From the NCBI RefSeq assembly GCF_025264665.1, contig NZ_CP073697.1, forward strand, positions 2,852,001 to 2,916,000: 64,000 nucleotides of DNA. The letters run 5' to 3'. Positions 34,661 through 43,635 of the stretch are shown piece after piece (position 1 is the first letter of the stretch; every line of letters begins with the position of its first letter). A program made the translations under genes and the position numbers. The DNA comes from Edaphobacter flagellatus (lineage in GTDB: Bacteria > Acidobacteriota > Terriglobia > Terriglobales > Acidobacteriaceae). The notes beneath the pieces were generated by a model that was not told the origin of the DNA, made no database searches, and saw nothing but the letters and a program-made list of their open reading frames with translations.

Positions 34661-35374
34661 GTGACTGCGAGATGGCTGGAGGCGTACGTGGGGATTTTGT
34701 GGAGGCACTTTGCTTTGGGATTCAGCGCGCTGCTGCCCGTGGTGAATCCGCTGGGCTCGGCGCTGGTGTTTCTGGGTGTGGTGGGATTGCAGCCGAAGGC
34801 GGTGTACAAGTCGCTGGCGCGGCAGATTGCGATCAACATGCTGCTGTTCTTTTTCGCGACCGAGCTGGTGGGGTCGTATGTGCTGTCGTTCTTCGGGATC
34901 TCGCTGCCGATTGTGCAGTTTGCTGGAGGTGCGGTGGTGGCGGCGATCGGCTGGGGTGTGCTGAATCAGCCGGATTCGGACAAGGAGAAGGAGAGCGCCG
35001 GAGCGCAGGCGACGGGGCGCGAGGATGTGGTGGAGAAATGGTCGAAGAAGACGTTTTATCCGCTGATGTTTCCGATCACGGCAGGGCCGGGATGCCTGGT
35101 GGTGATGCTGACGCTGGGCGCGCACGCGATGGAGCGTGACAGCCTGGCGGAGACAGCTCTGGCACATGCAGGGCTGATGCTGGCAGTCGTTCTGCTGAGT
35201 GTGCTGGTGTATGTGTGTTATGCGGCTGCGCCGCAGATCACGGCGAAGATCGCTCCGTCGACGGCGCAGGGAATTGTGCGGGTGGTTGCGTTTATTCTGC
35301 TGTGCATCGGTGTGCAGATTGCATGGAACGGGCTGGAGGCGTTGTTGAAGCCTCTGCTACAGCATTCGAAATAA
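34661..35374 (+). CDS. MarC-family integral membrane protein
   Basis: The 237-residue protein has about six membrane spans. The first carries LLPVVNPLGSALVFLG, the MarC signature Asn-Pro-hydrophobic-Gly. Later spans include FPITAGPGCLVVMLTLGAH, again with the conserved Pro-x-x-x-Gly-Pro-Gly pattern. The long loop near residues 105-130 is charged. Despite the name, MarC proteins have no proven antibiotic-resistance function. GTG 34661 is the first plausible start. It converges on the oxidoreductase gene 26 bases downstream. Confidence 0.85.
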   Translation: MTARWLEAYVGILWRHFALGFSALLPVVNPLGSALVFLGVVGLQPKAVYKSLARQIAINMLLFFFATELVGSYVLSFFGISLPIVQFAGGAVVAAIGWGVLNQPDSDKEKESAGAQATGREDVVEKWSKKTFYPLMFPITAGPGCLVVMLTLGAHAMERDSLAETALAHAGLMLAVVLLSVLVYVCYAAAPQITAKIAPSTAQGIVRVVAFILLCIGVQIAWNGLEALLKPLLQHSK

Positions 35375-35400
35375 GAAGATGTAATGCGGTTCTGGTTTGT

Positions 35401-36339
35401 CTAAGGCTGCGCAACGGCGACGACGAGTTTGCCGTGGCCGAGGCGTTTTGCGGGTGAGCCGGTGTAGGCGAGGTTGGCTTCGGCGAAGGGGACGACGGCA
35501 TCGACGAAGGTGCGAAGCTTGTGCGTGTCAATAAGGGCAGCGATCTCCATGAGCTGGCGCTGGTTGGGTTCGACGATGAAGAAGGCTTCGTGAATACGCG
35601 GGTCGGTGGAGGCTTCGTGGTCGGAGGTGATGGTGACGGCGAAGCGTCCGGGGCGGATGAGAGGAAGTGAGCGGAGGAGCATGTCGCCGCCGATGGTGTC
35701 GAAGACGATGTCGAGCGGCTGGTGGATGAAGTCTTCGAAGCGTGCGCCGCGTGAGTCGATGACCTCGTCGGCGCCGAGCTGACGGATGAAGTCGAAGTTG
35801 GCGGGTGAGGCGGTGGCTATGACGTGCGCGCCGTGTAAATGCGCGATCTGAACGGCGAAGAGGCCGACGCCTCCGGCTCCGCCGTGGATGAGGACGCGGT
35901 CGCCGGGGTGGAGGTGTCCGCGATAGAAGAGGCCCTGCCAGGCGGTGAGGGCGCTGATGGGAACGGTGGCGGCTTCGGCTGGTGTGAGCGTGAGCGGTGC
36001 GGGCGCGATGGAGGTGGCGAGTGCGAGGCAGTACTCGGCGAGCGCACCTTGCTGGAACCAGTCGTTCATGCCGAAGATGGGCTGACCGATCGTGAAGTCG
36101 TGGACACCTTCGCCTACGGCGGCGACGGTACCGGAGAATTCGTGGGCGGGCACGGCCCCAGTGCGGGTGGCTCCGGCTTTGGTGTGCGTGGTGGGGTACC
36201 AATTGAGCTCGGTGCGGATGACGCCGGCGGCGGAGACGCGGACCAGGACTTCACCGGGGCCGGGCTGCGGGGCGGGGATGGAGGCTTCGACCAGGGTGGT
36301 GGGGGACGAGGCAGCTTCTGCCAGACGCATCGCTTTCAT
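35401..36339 (-). CDS. zinc-less MDR NADP-dependent oxidoreductase (quinone oxidoreductase-like)
   Basis: The 312-residue protein follows the quinone-reductase branch of medium-chain dehydrogenases: PQPGPGEVLVRVSAAGV at the N-terminus, HEFSGTVAAVGEGV, LIHGGAGGVGLFAVQIAHLH as the nucleotide-binding segment and GADEVIDSRG. There are no structural-zinc cysteines. It would reduce quinones or enones with NADPH. No nearby gene points to a specific substrate. Confidence 0.85.
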   Translation of the reverse strand: MKAMRLAEAASSPTTLVEASIPAPQPGPGEVLVRVSAAGVIRTELNWYPTTHTKAGATRTGAVPAHEFSGTVAAVGEGVHDFTIGQPIFGMNDWFQQGALAEYCLALATSIAPAPLTLTPAEAATVPISALTAWQGLFYRGHLHPGDRVLIHGGAGGVGLFAVQIAHLHGAHVIATASPANFDFIRQLGADEVIDSRGARFEDFIHQPLDIVFDTIGGDMLLRSLPLIRPGRFAVTITSDHEASTDPRIHEAFFIVEPNQRQLMEIAALIDTHKLRTFVDAVVPFAEANLAYTGSPAKRLGHGKLVVAVAQP

Positions 36340-36515
36340 GTGCTCTCCGGTGAAAGTGGTTTGGAGTGACTGACGTAGCGGTGGTGGATCGTTCTTTGCT
36401 GTTGGCCTAGAGTGTCTTTATTTTTAGCAGATACGAGGCGAGGAGACGAGCTAGCGGAAAGCTTTTCGCGCGCAGTGCAAAATAGCTTCCTATAAGCCGA
36501 CTTTGCAGGAGCTAT

Positions 36516-37031
36516 CTACTCGCGAGTGATCTGCTCAATGATTCTTCGTAGCTCCGGATTCTCTACATCCTTTAGCAAATCCTTTGGAGACCTTCGCTTT
36601 CGACTCTTCCAAAACTGCCACCACGGGGGACGTAGTGTCGCGCCAGTTTCCGCTGCGACCACCTGCGCAAGACTTTCCTTTCCTCGCCAAACTTCCATCA
36701 GTTCAGCCCACACAACTCTAGACTTGGCTCCTAGAAACTCCTCGAATGCGGCCATCCCGCATTTCCGATGGGATGCCACGTTCTGAACCGTTTCAAGAAA
36801 GCCAAGGGTAGCTGCGTCGCGCCCTGCTGGGAGAGGAGAAGTAAGCAATTGCTCGGCTAAGTCGAATGCGAGACGAACGCCGTGAATGTCGCCAGTTTCA
36901 AAAAGATCGACGCTGTGGGAAGCGAGTTCGCCCATCATGCGCAGGTCCGATGCCCCTTCAGTTGGCTGGAAGATTGGGTTGGTCGCAAGAGATGGATACC
37001 TCGTTATGATGTTTTCCCTTATCAGCGACAT
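36516..37031 (-). CDS. hypothetical protein
   Basis: The 171-residue soluble protein starts MSLIRENIITRYPSLATNPIF and is mostly helical, with LAFDLAEQLLTS and FLETVQNVASHRKCGMAAFEEFLG, then a basic segment WWQFWKSRKRRSPKDLL. No signal peptide, membrane span or catalytic motif is evident. I cannot place it in a family. It stands alone, 109 bases after the S51-like peptidase gene on the same strand and 176 bases before the oxidoreductase gene. Codon use is less GC-biased than that of its neighbours. Confidence 0.55.
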   Translation of the reverse strand: MSLIRENIITRYPSLATNPIFQPTEGASDLRMMGELASHSVDLFETGDIHGVRLAFDLAEQLLTSPLPAGRDAATLGFLETVQNVASHRKCGMAAFEEFLGAKSRVVWAELMEVWRGKESLAQVVAAETGATLRPPWWQFWKSRKRRSPKDLLKDVENPELRRIIEQITRE

Positions 37032-37140
37032 GGGGCAGATGATACCAAAGCCGTCGGTCTCAGTGCTGGAGCCTCCTGCGGGTTACTCCCGCAAAACGCC
37101 CTTCGCGCCAAGTGGGTTTTCCTGAAGAGATGCCGACTTG

Positions 37141-38067
37141 TCAGGACTCTCTACGCACTGGATCAAATAGTTTCCAGTGTCCCTCGGAGACTATCTCGAC
37201 ATTGCCGTCGATCACCTTGATAGCGGTCTGATCGTCGATCGCATAGACCGGGACAGAAAGCTTAGCAGCCCATTGTTGGGCATTCGCGAGAGAGGCGTCT
37301 GGGTGCTTCTCGTTGTCAAGATGCGGGATCAATGCAAAGTTAGTCATTCCCGCTCCATGGGCCGTGACCAGCAGCCGGTCTATTGCGCCGTGCGGGCTAG
37401 AGAACACGACGGTTTCCGATGTGAGTACGTCACGGCTGCCACTGGGCGGACTTGTATAGGTCTCTGCAAACGTAGTCGATGCGGCCATGCTCCCGGCACT
37501 CACACCGACATAGACTACTTCTCTCCGGAGCGAGGGCAAGAGACTGGTCAAGCCGGACTGTCTCATCCAGTGGGACAGGTAGACAGGATCCCCGCCCCAA
37601 ACCAGCAGGGCATCCGCTTCCTCTACCATCGGGACCCAATCTTTCCGATCGAGACTGGGCAGCGAAGTGAGCTCCAGAACCCCCAGTGACTTCCATCCCA
37701 AGTCGCACAACGGCCCCCCTGCTTTTCCGGAGAACGCCTGCCATGCCGCCGCGGCATCGCGCGGGAAGGCGTACATGCCGGTGGGAATGAAGAGTGCTCT
37801 GCAGTCGGAAATCGGTTTACTCAGAAGTTCGACCAAAGCATTGTGAATTGTCTTGTTGCTGACGCCGGAGGATGTGAGAAGAAGTTTGATCATGGCATTC
37901 CGCGGGTTCTGCCCTGTTGTGTGCCCATCTTCTGCCTGCTGCGTCGCCGCGTGGACAGAATGGCTGCCAAAGTGAAATGTTGCAGACTCGAAAGCTGCCG
38001 AAGTGCGTAATAATCTGGCCGGCAAGGTAGCTGCGGAGGCAGATACGATAAAAGTTCTTCGATCCAT
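37141..38067 (-). CDS. peptidase S51-like protein with N-terminal Tat-type leader
   Basis: The 308-residue protein has the S51/class-I glutaminase-like fold: KLLLTSSGVSNKTIHNALVE, LLVWGGDPVYL and the nucleophile elbow VGVSAGSMAAS, where Ser replaces the glutaminase Cys as in PepE and cyanophycinase. The first about 65 residues precede the domain and begin MDRRTFIVSASAATLPARLL, a twin-arginine-like leader unusual for PepE relatives, which are cytoplasmic. The start is supported by AGGAGG five bases upstream. The role would be hydrolysis of an aspartyl or similar peptide; export is inferred from the leader only. Confidence 0.75.
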   Translation of the reverse strand: MDRRTFIVSASAATLPARLLRTSAAFESATFHFGSHSVHAATQQAEDGHTTGQNPRNAMIKLLLTSSGVSNKTIHNALVELLSKPISDCRALFIPTGMYAFPRDAAAAWQAFSGKAGGPLCDLGWKSLGVLELTSLPSLDRKDWVPMVEEADALLVWGGDPVYLSHWMRQSGLTSLLPSLRREVVYVGVSAGSMAASTTFAETYTSPPSGSRDVLTSETVVFSSPHGAIDRLLVTAHGAGMTNFALIPHLDNEKHPDASLANAQQWAAKLSVPVYAIDDQTAIKVIDGNVEIVSEGHWKLFDPVRRES

Positions 38068-38202
38068 GCATGCCTCCTCAACAAAGCTAGTTGACCTTTT
38101 TTAAGCCGTCAATCTCCCCGCCGCGCGGGAAATTGACGGCTTGACATGCCTAATCGTCTAGGTGTACGGTCCAACCCATAGCTGTCTATGGGTGAGTGAA
38201 TC

Positions 38203-38529
38203 ATGGCGAAGAATGATTTGCAGGGGACGCTGGACCTGCTGGTGCTGAAGACGCTGGCGCAGATGGGCGAGCTGCATGGCTACGGGATTGTGCTGCACAT
38301 TCAGCGTGCTTCCGATGAGTTGCTGCGCGTGGAAGAGGGATCGTTGTATCCGGCGCTGCACAGGATGGAGCAGAGCGGCTGGATCGCCTCGACGTGGGCG
38401 TTGACCGAGACGAACCGCAGAGCGAAGTATTACAAGCTGACCGCAGTGGGCAAAAAGCAGCTGCAGGAGGCGGAGAAGAGCTTCGAACATCTGGTGAAAG
38501 GCGTGCGCGCTGTTCTGCGCCACGCGTAA
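38203..38529 (+). CDS. PadR-family transcriptional regulator
   Basis: The 108-residue protein has the PadR winged helix: NDLQGTLDLLVLKTLAQMG, ELHGYGIVLHIQRASDE and EEGSLYPALHRMEQSGWI, then a Tyr-rich wing (AKYYKLTAVGKKQL). It probably represses its own operon. The permease gene starts 11 bases downstream, a pairing very common in acidobacteria. Confidence 0.92.
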   Translation: MAKNDLQGTLDLLVLKTLAQMGELHGYGIVLHIQRASDELLRVEEGSLYPALHRMEQSGWIASTWALTETNRRAKYYKLTAVGKKQLQEAEKSFEHLVKGVRAVLRHA

Positions 38530-38540
38530 GGAGTTGAGCT

Positions 38541-41174
38541 ATGTCGCTACTTCGACGTATTTCGAATCTCTGGCTGCGTTCGTGTGTGGACCGTGAAATC
38601 GACGAGGAGCTGCGGTCGCATATCGAGATGAGGACGGAAGACAACATTGCGAGCGGGATGCTACCGGAGCAAGCGCGTCGCGATGCGGTGCTGCGTTTCG
38701 GGAATCCAGTGGCGACGAAGGAGAGTGTCGTGGGTGCAGATGCGGCGTTGATGCTGGAAGGAATGTGGCGCGACCTGCGGTATGCGCTGCGGCAGTTGTG
38801 GAAGAATCCTGGGTTCTCGCTGACGGCGATTGTGGTGCTGGTGTTGGGGATTGCGGCGAGCGTGGCGATCTTTGCGTTCGTGGATGCGGTGCTGATCAAG
38901 CCGCTGCCGTATCAGAATCCGAAGCAGATCGTGGGGCTGTTTGAGAGCACGCCGCTGGGCCAGCGATTTCATCTCTCGTATTTGGATTATCTGGATTGGA
39001 AGCGGCAGAATCATGTTTTCAGCGCGATGGAGGCGTATGACATTCAGGCGATCTCGTTGCGAACGCCGGCAGGAACGGAGTTTGCTTTTGGCGCTACGGT
39101 GACGGCGGGATTCTTTCGCGCGCTGGGTGTGACTCCTGCGTTGGGTCGCGATTTTCGTGCGGGCGAGGATGTGGCCAACGGGCCGCGTGTGGTGATGCTG
39201 AGTTATGGAACGTGGCAAAACCGTTATGGCGGTCGAGCTGATCTGGTAGGACAGACGATTTCTCTGTCGGGTTCTCCGTATGAGGTTGTTGGCGTGTTGC
39301 CGCAGGGATTTCATTTTGCTCCTGTCGGTACGACGGAGTTCTGGACGCCTGTGCAGATATCGTTGGACCCGAATGGGCGAGGCGAGCATGGGCTGCTGGG
39401 GATTGCGCGGCTGAAAGATGGAGTGACGTTGCAGCAGGCTGCAGGCGATGTGAGCGCGATTGCGGCGCGGTTGGAGAAGCAGTATCCGGACTCGAATGGT
39501 GGGCGCGGCGCGACGGTGATTCCGTTGACGGAGCAGATCATCGGCAATCTTCGTCCGATTCTTTTGTTGCTGCTGAGTGGCGCGCTGTTGCTGCTGCTGA
39601 CGGCGTGCGTGAACGTGTCGGGGCTGCTGCTGGTCCGGTCGGAGGGCCGCAGGCATGAGATGGCGGTGCGCGGTGCGCTGGGGGCTTCGCGTGCGCGGCT
39701 GATGCAGCAATTCGTGATTGAAGGATGTGTGCTGGTTGGGATTGCGGGCTTGCTTGGCGTTGGTTTGGCGAGCGGTGTGGTGCGCGTGTTGCGGCTGCTG
39801 ATTCCCACGAACATGCTGGCGGAGATGCCGTACCTCGATGGCCTTGGGTTGAATCTGCATGTGTTTTTGTTTGCCGGTGCCGTGGTGCTTTTGGCTGCAG
39901 TGCTTTCGTCGATGCTGCCGTTGCTGCGTCTGTCTCTGACGGACCTGCGTGATGGCTTGATGGAGGGAGGACGTGGCGGAGCGAAAGCGGTGTGGCGTCA
40001 TCTTGGCTCGAACCTTGTTGTGGTGGAGCTTTGTGTTGCGATGGTGTTGCTGGTGGGCGCGGGGTTGCTGGGCAAGAGCTTCTACAGGCTGCTGCACGTG
40101 GACATCGGGATGCAGCCTGAGAGGCTGGCGACGATGCGAGTGCGCGCTCCGTATGCAAGTTATGGGAAGAACGAGCAGCAGGTTGCGCTGGCACGTCGTG
40201 TAACAGACGAGGTGAGCCGTTTGCCGGGTGTGGAGTCGGTTGCGGTAGCGCATCAGATTCCCGTGTCTAACGTTGCGGGCGGGAATACATCGTTTCTTGT
40301 GATCGGCAGGCCGGAGAACAGCAGCGCCAATAATGAGGCGAACAGCCGCAATGTGAGCGCGGAATATTTCAAGACGATTCAGGCGCGGCTGGTGAAGGGA
40401 CGCTACTTCACCGAGGACGAGGATGCCACGAAGCCGAGGGTCGCGATTGTGAATGAGGAGTTCGTGCGCCGATTCTTTCCCGGCGAGGAGGTGTTGGGTA
40501 GACAGATGCGATATGACATGTCGACGCCGGTGATGGAGATTGTCGGGATTGTCGGCGATCTGCGAGAGGGGCCGCTGGATGGCGAAGCGACGCCTGCGAT
40601 CTATACACCATTCAACCAGGAGCCGGATACGACGTTCTATGTGATGGCGCGAACGGCGCAGGCTCCGCAGGGTTTGCTGAAGCCGATGGAAGCAACCGTG
40701 AAGCGTATCGATCCAAATATTCTGCAGCTCACGGCGGAGACGATGGAGGACCGGATCGGTAGCTCACAGTCGTCGTATCTGCATCGGTCGTCGGCGTGGC
40801 TGGTGGGCGGGTTTGCACTGACGGCGCTGCTGCTGGGAATGGTCGGACTGTATGGCGTGATTGCGTATTCGGTGAGCCAGCGGACGAAGGAGATTGGTGT
40901 GCGGATGGCGCTGGGAGCACAGCGCAGCTCGGTGTATGGGCTGATTCTGCATGAAGCAGGAAAGCTGATGACGGCGGGCATTGGTGCAGGGCTGGTGTGT
41001 TCGATTGGCGCGGCGACGCTGATGCGCAAGCTGCTGTTCGGCACGGCTCCGTGGGATGTGATGACGCTTGCGGGAGTCGCTGCAGGGTTGGCAGTTGCGG
41101 CGATGCTGGCGAGCTATCTGCCGGCGCGGAGGGCAGCTTCGATTGATCCGGTGGAGGCTTTGCGGGCGGAGTAA
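38541..41174 (+). CDS. ADOP-type ABC transporter permease (duplicated MacB/FtsX permease)
   Basis: The 877-residue protein has an N-terminal helical segment DREIDEELRSHIEMRTEDN, a first transmembrane helix in FSLTAIVVLVLGIAASVAIF, then two MacB-periplasmic plus FtsX-permease units. The second ends in GVRMALGAQRSSVYGLILHEAG and SYLPARRAASIDPVEALRAE. This is the architecture of acidobacterial duplicated orphan permeases, which lack a neighbouring ATPase gene; none is present here either. The substrate is unknown; MacB relatives act on peptides, macrolides or lipoproteins by mechanotransmission. It is co-transcribed with padR. Confidence 0.92.
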   Translation: MSLLRRISNLWLRSCVDREIDEELRSHIEMRTEDNIASGMLPEQARRDAVLRFGNPVATKESVVGADAALMLEGMWRDLRYALRQLWKNPGFSLTAIVVLVLGIAASVAIFAFVDAVLIKPLPYQNPKQIVGLFESTPLGQRFHLSYLDYLDWKRQNHVFSAMEAYDIQAISLRTPAGTEFAFGATVTAGFFRALGVTPALGRDFRAGEDVANGPRVVMLSYGTWQNRYGGRADLVGQTISLSGSPYEVVGVLPQGFHFAPVGTTEFWTPVQISLDPNGRGEHGLLGIARLKDGVTLQQAAGDVSAIAARLEKQYPDSNGGRGATVIPLTEQIIGNLRPILLLLLSGALLLLLTACVNVSGLLLVRSEGRRHEMAVRGALGASRARLMQQFVIEGCVLVGIAGLLGVGLASGVVRVLRLLIPTNMLAEMPYLDGLGLNLHVFLFAGAVVLLAAVLSSMLPLLRLSLTDLRDGLMEGGRGGAKAVWRHLGSNLVVVELCVAMVLLVGAGLLGKSFYRLLHVDIGMQPERLATMRVRAPYASYGKNEQQVALARRVTDEVSRLPGVESVAVAHQIPVSNVAGGNTSFLVIGRPENSSANNEANSRNVSAEYFKTIQARLVKGRYFTEDEDATKPRVAIVNEEFVRRFFPGEEVLGRQMRYDMSTPVMEIVGIVGDLREGPLDGEATPAIYTPFNQEPDTTFYVMARTAQAPQGLLKPMEATVKRIDPNILQLTAETMEDRIGSSQSSYLHRSSAWLVGGFALTALLLGMVGLYGVIAYSVSQRTKEIGVRMALGAQRSSVYGLILHEAGKLMTAGIGAGLVCSIGAATLMRKLLFGTAPWDVMTLAGVAAGLAVAAMLASYLPARRAASIDPVEALRAE

Positions 41175-41186
41175 AGCTTCGTTAAA

Positions 41187-41387
41187 TCAGCGTGGGCGCA
41201 TGGTTCGCTGCATGTGGTGAATCTTCTGATCGGTCTTGTACTGGCTGAGTGCGTAGACGGCCCAGATGGTGGCTGGAATCCAGCCGAGCACCGTGATCTG
41301 CAGGATGAAGCAGAGGATACCGGCGAATGGGCGGCCGATGGTGAAGAAGGTCAGCCAGGGGAAGATGAAAGCGATGAGCAGTCTCAT
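41187..41387 (-). CDS. Pmp3/YqaE-family small membrane protein
   Basis: The 66-residue protein has two membrane helices separated by a short polar turn: LIAFIFPWLTFFTIGRPFAG and FILQITVLGWIPATIWAVYAL, followed by a basic tail. This is the Pmp3/YqaE family of small hydrophobic proteins linked to salt stress and membrane potential in other organisms. It is convergent to the permease gene, with 12 bases between the stops. Confidence 0.8.
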   Translation of the reverse strand: MRLLIAFIFPWLTFFTIGRPFAGILCFILQITVLGWIPATIWAVYALSQYKTDQKIHHMQRTMRPR

Positions 41388-41429
41388 AGGGGCGCGCCTC
41401 GGCTCTTATTTTAAGCCAACCGTGCAGCA

Positions 41430-42131
41430 CTAATTGCTGTCGTCGTTGTCTCCCTCTTCGATGATGGAGGAGGTTCCGACGACGTTGTAGGTGGTGGCTT
41501 CTCCGCCGGTGGGCTGGATGGTGACGCGCAGGGGTTGGCGCTCCCATTTGGCGGGTTGGCAGACGGGGATGAAGTGGTTGGGCTGCGGCCACTTTCCGAT
41601 CAGTTTTTGCACGACGGCGCGTCGTGAGCCTAACTGCGCGACGATGACGTAGAGGTTGCCGCCTTTGGCCGTGGTGTTGGTGCCGCAGTAGGCGACGTAG
41701 TCGCGGAACCAGACGGCGTTGGAGACGACGGGGTCGAAGTAAGGCAGGTGCAGTGCGGTGATGTGGCCGGTGACGCGGTCGACGGTGATCCAGGGGCCGG
41801 GCTGCCAGATCCAGCGCTGCGCGGAGTCGGTGGGCAGTGCGTCGTTGACGTGCAGGGCGCGGCGGATGGCGAAGGTGCGGTCGGTGATGTCGTGGAGCTC
41901 GCCGGTGGTCCAGTCTTTCTGGCGGTCGTCGACGAAGAGCGGGCGGACTTTGATGGAGGAGGTTTCGTCGGACCTGGCTTCGGCGGTGGCGTCGGGCTGC
42001 GTGTAGGGGACGCGGCGCACGGCTCCGAGCGAGACGGTGTGGACTTTGGGGGCTGCTGCGAGAAGTTTGCCGGGGAGGGCGGCAGTGGAGGTCAGAAAGC
42101 TCAGCGAGAGAACGAAGGCGCGAATTTTCAC
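41430..42131 (-). CDS. hypothetical secreted protein
   Basis: The chosen GTG start gives 233 residues with an N-terminal signal-like stretch (VKIRAFVLSLSFLTSTAALP...). The rest is strand-rich with RPLFVDDRQKDWTTGELHDI, RWIWQPGPWITVDRVTGHIT and YFDPVVSNAVWFRDYVAYCG. No known family is recognised; the pattern looks like a periplasmic beta-rich domain. The frame is open to 42248, but that extension is not protein-like. It ends in an acidic tail, EEGDNDDSN. Confidence 0.55.
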   Translation of the reverse strand: MKIRAFVLSLSFLTSTAALPGKLLAAAPKVHTVSLGAVRRVPYTQPDATAEARSDETSSIKVRPLFVDDRQKDWTTGELHDITDRTFAIRRALHVNDALPTDSAQRWIWQPGPWITVDRVTGHITALHLPYFDPVVSNAVWFRDYVAYCGTNTTAKGGNLYVIVAQLGSRRAVVQKLIGKWPQPNHFIPVCQPAKWERQPLRVTIQPTGGEATTYNVVGTSSIIEEGDNDDSN

Positions 42132-42548
42132 TTGAGAGAAGCTCTGCGGTTGCAAGTGAGCGATGTGAGCCGGCCCGATGAGTCTGTTGCCTGCAGGGCC
42201 GGCTGTTGATGTGCAGGCACGGTGTTTATCCGTGTCCAGATGAACCAAGTGTTGCCCATGCTACAGCAGCGATATAGGCGATGGAGATGAATAGAGTTCA
42301 ACTTTTGTGGAATGGAATAAAAGACGTTAATGATGGAAGAAAGTTCTTAGGGTGCGGGAAGACCTTCCTGGAGTGCTGAATGAGGTTCCGGGGCTGTGGA
42401 ATAGATTGTGAATCCTGCGTAATCCGCAGTGTGTTGCGGAGTAGTATCGTGGACAATAGACGTGCGGACGCGTGTGCGTTTTGTGCGCTATGACGTGGAG
42501 CCCGCAAGAGGGGTCATCTCCAGCAGACAGGAAAGGAAACATACGAAT
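42132..42548. other. divergent intergenic region before the bactofilin gene
   Basis: No gene is supported. It separates a reverse-strand secreted protein from the bactofilin gene and should hold both promoters. The only symmetry noted is the small inverted repeat at 42423-42440. Confidence 0.4.
42423..42440. promoter_or_regulatory. small inverted repeat upstream of bactofilin
   Basis: TCCGCA and TGCGGA are separated by six bases (GTGTGT), 109 bases before the bactofilin ATG. The size suits a dimeric repressor site, but no regulator can be named. Confidence 0.22.
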
Positions 42549-43061
42549 ATGTGGAAACCGAATCAGCCGGGAAGCAACAGCCCCTCAACGCCTGAACCGA
42601 CGCGGCCGACTCCTCCGGCGCCGAGCTACGAGGCTCCGCGTGCGGCGGCAACCGGCGCTGGACCCGTCACTACGACGGGTGAGCAGGCGACGATCGGCAA
42701 GTCGCTGGTAGTCAAGGGCGAAGTGACAGGATCAGAGTCGCTCTACATCGATGGCAAGGTTGAGGGTGCGATCAACCTGCCGGGCAATCGCGTGACGGTT
42801 GGCCGCAATGGTCAGGTCGCGGCAAACATCGTTGCCCGCGAGGTGGTCGTTCTGGGCAAGGTACGTGGCAACTGCCAGGCGAGTGACCGCGTGGACATTC
42901 GCAGTGAAGGCTCGCTGACGGGCGATGTGATCGCAGCGCGCATTTCGATTGAGGATGGCGCGTTCTTCAAGGGCGGCATCGACATTCGCAAGCCGGGCGG
43001 CACGGACCTGAAGGGTGGTTCGGCGCAGCCTGCAGCGGAGCCGGAGAAGGTCGAAGCGTAA
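42549..43061 (+). CDS. bactofilin family cytoskeletal protein
   Basis: The protein of 170 residues has a Pro/Thr-rich disordered N-terminus (about 45 residues), then the bactofilin beta-helix: IGKSLVVKGEVTGSESLYID, GKVEGAINLPGNRVTVGRNG, ANIVAREVVVLGKVRGNCQA and DRVDIRSEGSLTGDVIAARI, closing with a short polar tail. Bactofilins polymerise without nucleotide and act in cell shape or envelope placement. I use ATG 42549, with AGGAAAGG upstream, rather than the longer frame from 42429. A strong terminator follows the stop. Confidence 0.9.
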   Translation: MWKPNQPGSNSPSTPEPTRPTPPAPSYEAPRAAATGAGPVTTTGEQATIGKSLVVKGEVTGSESLYIDGKVEGAINLPGNRVTVGRNGQVAANIVAREVVVLGKVRGNCQASDRVDIRSEGSLTGDVIAARISIEDGAFFKGGIDIRKPGGTDLKGGSAQPAAEPEKVEA

Positions 43062-43081
43062 ATATTCAGTAAAACTGGAAG

Positions 43082-43112
43082 ACGGCCCCGGCGAAAATGC
43101 CGGGGCCGTTTT
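43082..43112 (+). terminator. rho-independent terminator after bactofilin
   Basis: ACGGCCCCGGC and GCCGGGGCCGT form an eleven-base GC-rich stem with a short GAAAAT loop, followed by TTTT. It is 20 bases past the bactofilin stop. Confidence 0.88.
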
Positions 43113-43203
43113 GCATCTGGGGGCGAGGAGAAGCCTGCAAAGAAATGTGGGGATCTCTCTCACTCCAACGAGCAAGCGCGTCGGGGACCCGATCGCCTGC
43201 CTA

Positions 43204-43234
43204 CGCGACTTCGTCGCTTCGCTCGAAATGGCAC
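43204..43234. repeat. dispersed GGAATGACA-type repeat, copy 4 (diverged)
   Basis: CGCGACTTCGTCGCTTCGCTCGAAATGGCAC-like sequence; the CGTCGCTTCGCTCG core equals copy 2, while the end reads GAAATGGCA. It lies directly before the end of the DUF2752 gene. Confidence 0.45.
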
Positions 43235-43240
43235 ATCTGA

Positions 43241-43633
43241 CTAGAGATTGCGCGTGACGGTGAAGAGAATCGCTGCGGCGAGTGTGGTGTAGATGGCCAG
43301 TGGGGGTGGCTGAGGCCAGCGAAGCGGCTGACGGCTCACGAAGCGCAGGTAGGTCTTCACCAGATAGAAGAGTGCGATCGGGAGCGTCAGCGTGAAGAAG
43401 GCGTTGAGCCGGAGAGCCTCGTTTGCATTGCCGTGAAGAAGTGCGGCTAATGCGCGTGTGGCTCCGCAGCCTGGGCAGAGGAGGTGCAGGTAGCGGTAGC
43501 TGGGGCACTGCGGATAGAAACTGTACTGCTCAGGCGGAAAGAAGAAGAGAAGAAGCGCAGCCGCAAGGACAGGGGCGACAGGCGCAGCCGCTCGCATGAA
43601 GGAGGCGATGCGGCTGCGTGTCGCGTGCGTCAT
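43241..43633 (-). CDS. DUF2752 domain-containing membrane protein
   Basis: The 130-residue protein carries the DUF2752 hallmark LLCPGCGATRALAALLHGN around residues 52-70, with helices before and after (VAPVLAAALLLFFFPP and TLTLPIALFYLVKTYL). The function is unknown in the family; the CPGCG motif may bind metal or heme-like cofactors. The start is the ATG two bases after the end of the GYF-domain gene, so the two form one operon. The frame is open further upstream but runs through the GYF gene in another frame, which I reject. Confidence 0.8.
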   Translation of the reverse strand: MTHATRSRIASFMRAAAPVAPVLAAALLLFFFPPEQYSFYPQCPSYRYLHLLCPGCGATRALAALLHGNANEALRLNAFFTLTLPIALFYLVKTYLRFVSRQPLRWPQPPPLAIYTTLAAAILFTVTRNL

Positions 43634-43635
43634 GA

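Noticed and set aside
33899..35167. 422-residue reverse frame spanning FmdE-like and MarC regions
   Set aside because: Low-complexity Pro/Ser/Arg sequence in the wrong frame over two recognisable genes.
38661..40253. 530-residue antisense frame within the ADOP permease gene
   Set aside because: His/Arg/Gln-rich complement of a clear 877-residue coding frame with strong family motifs.
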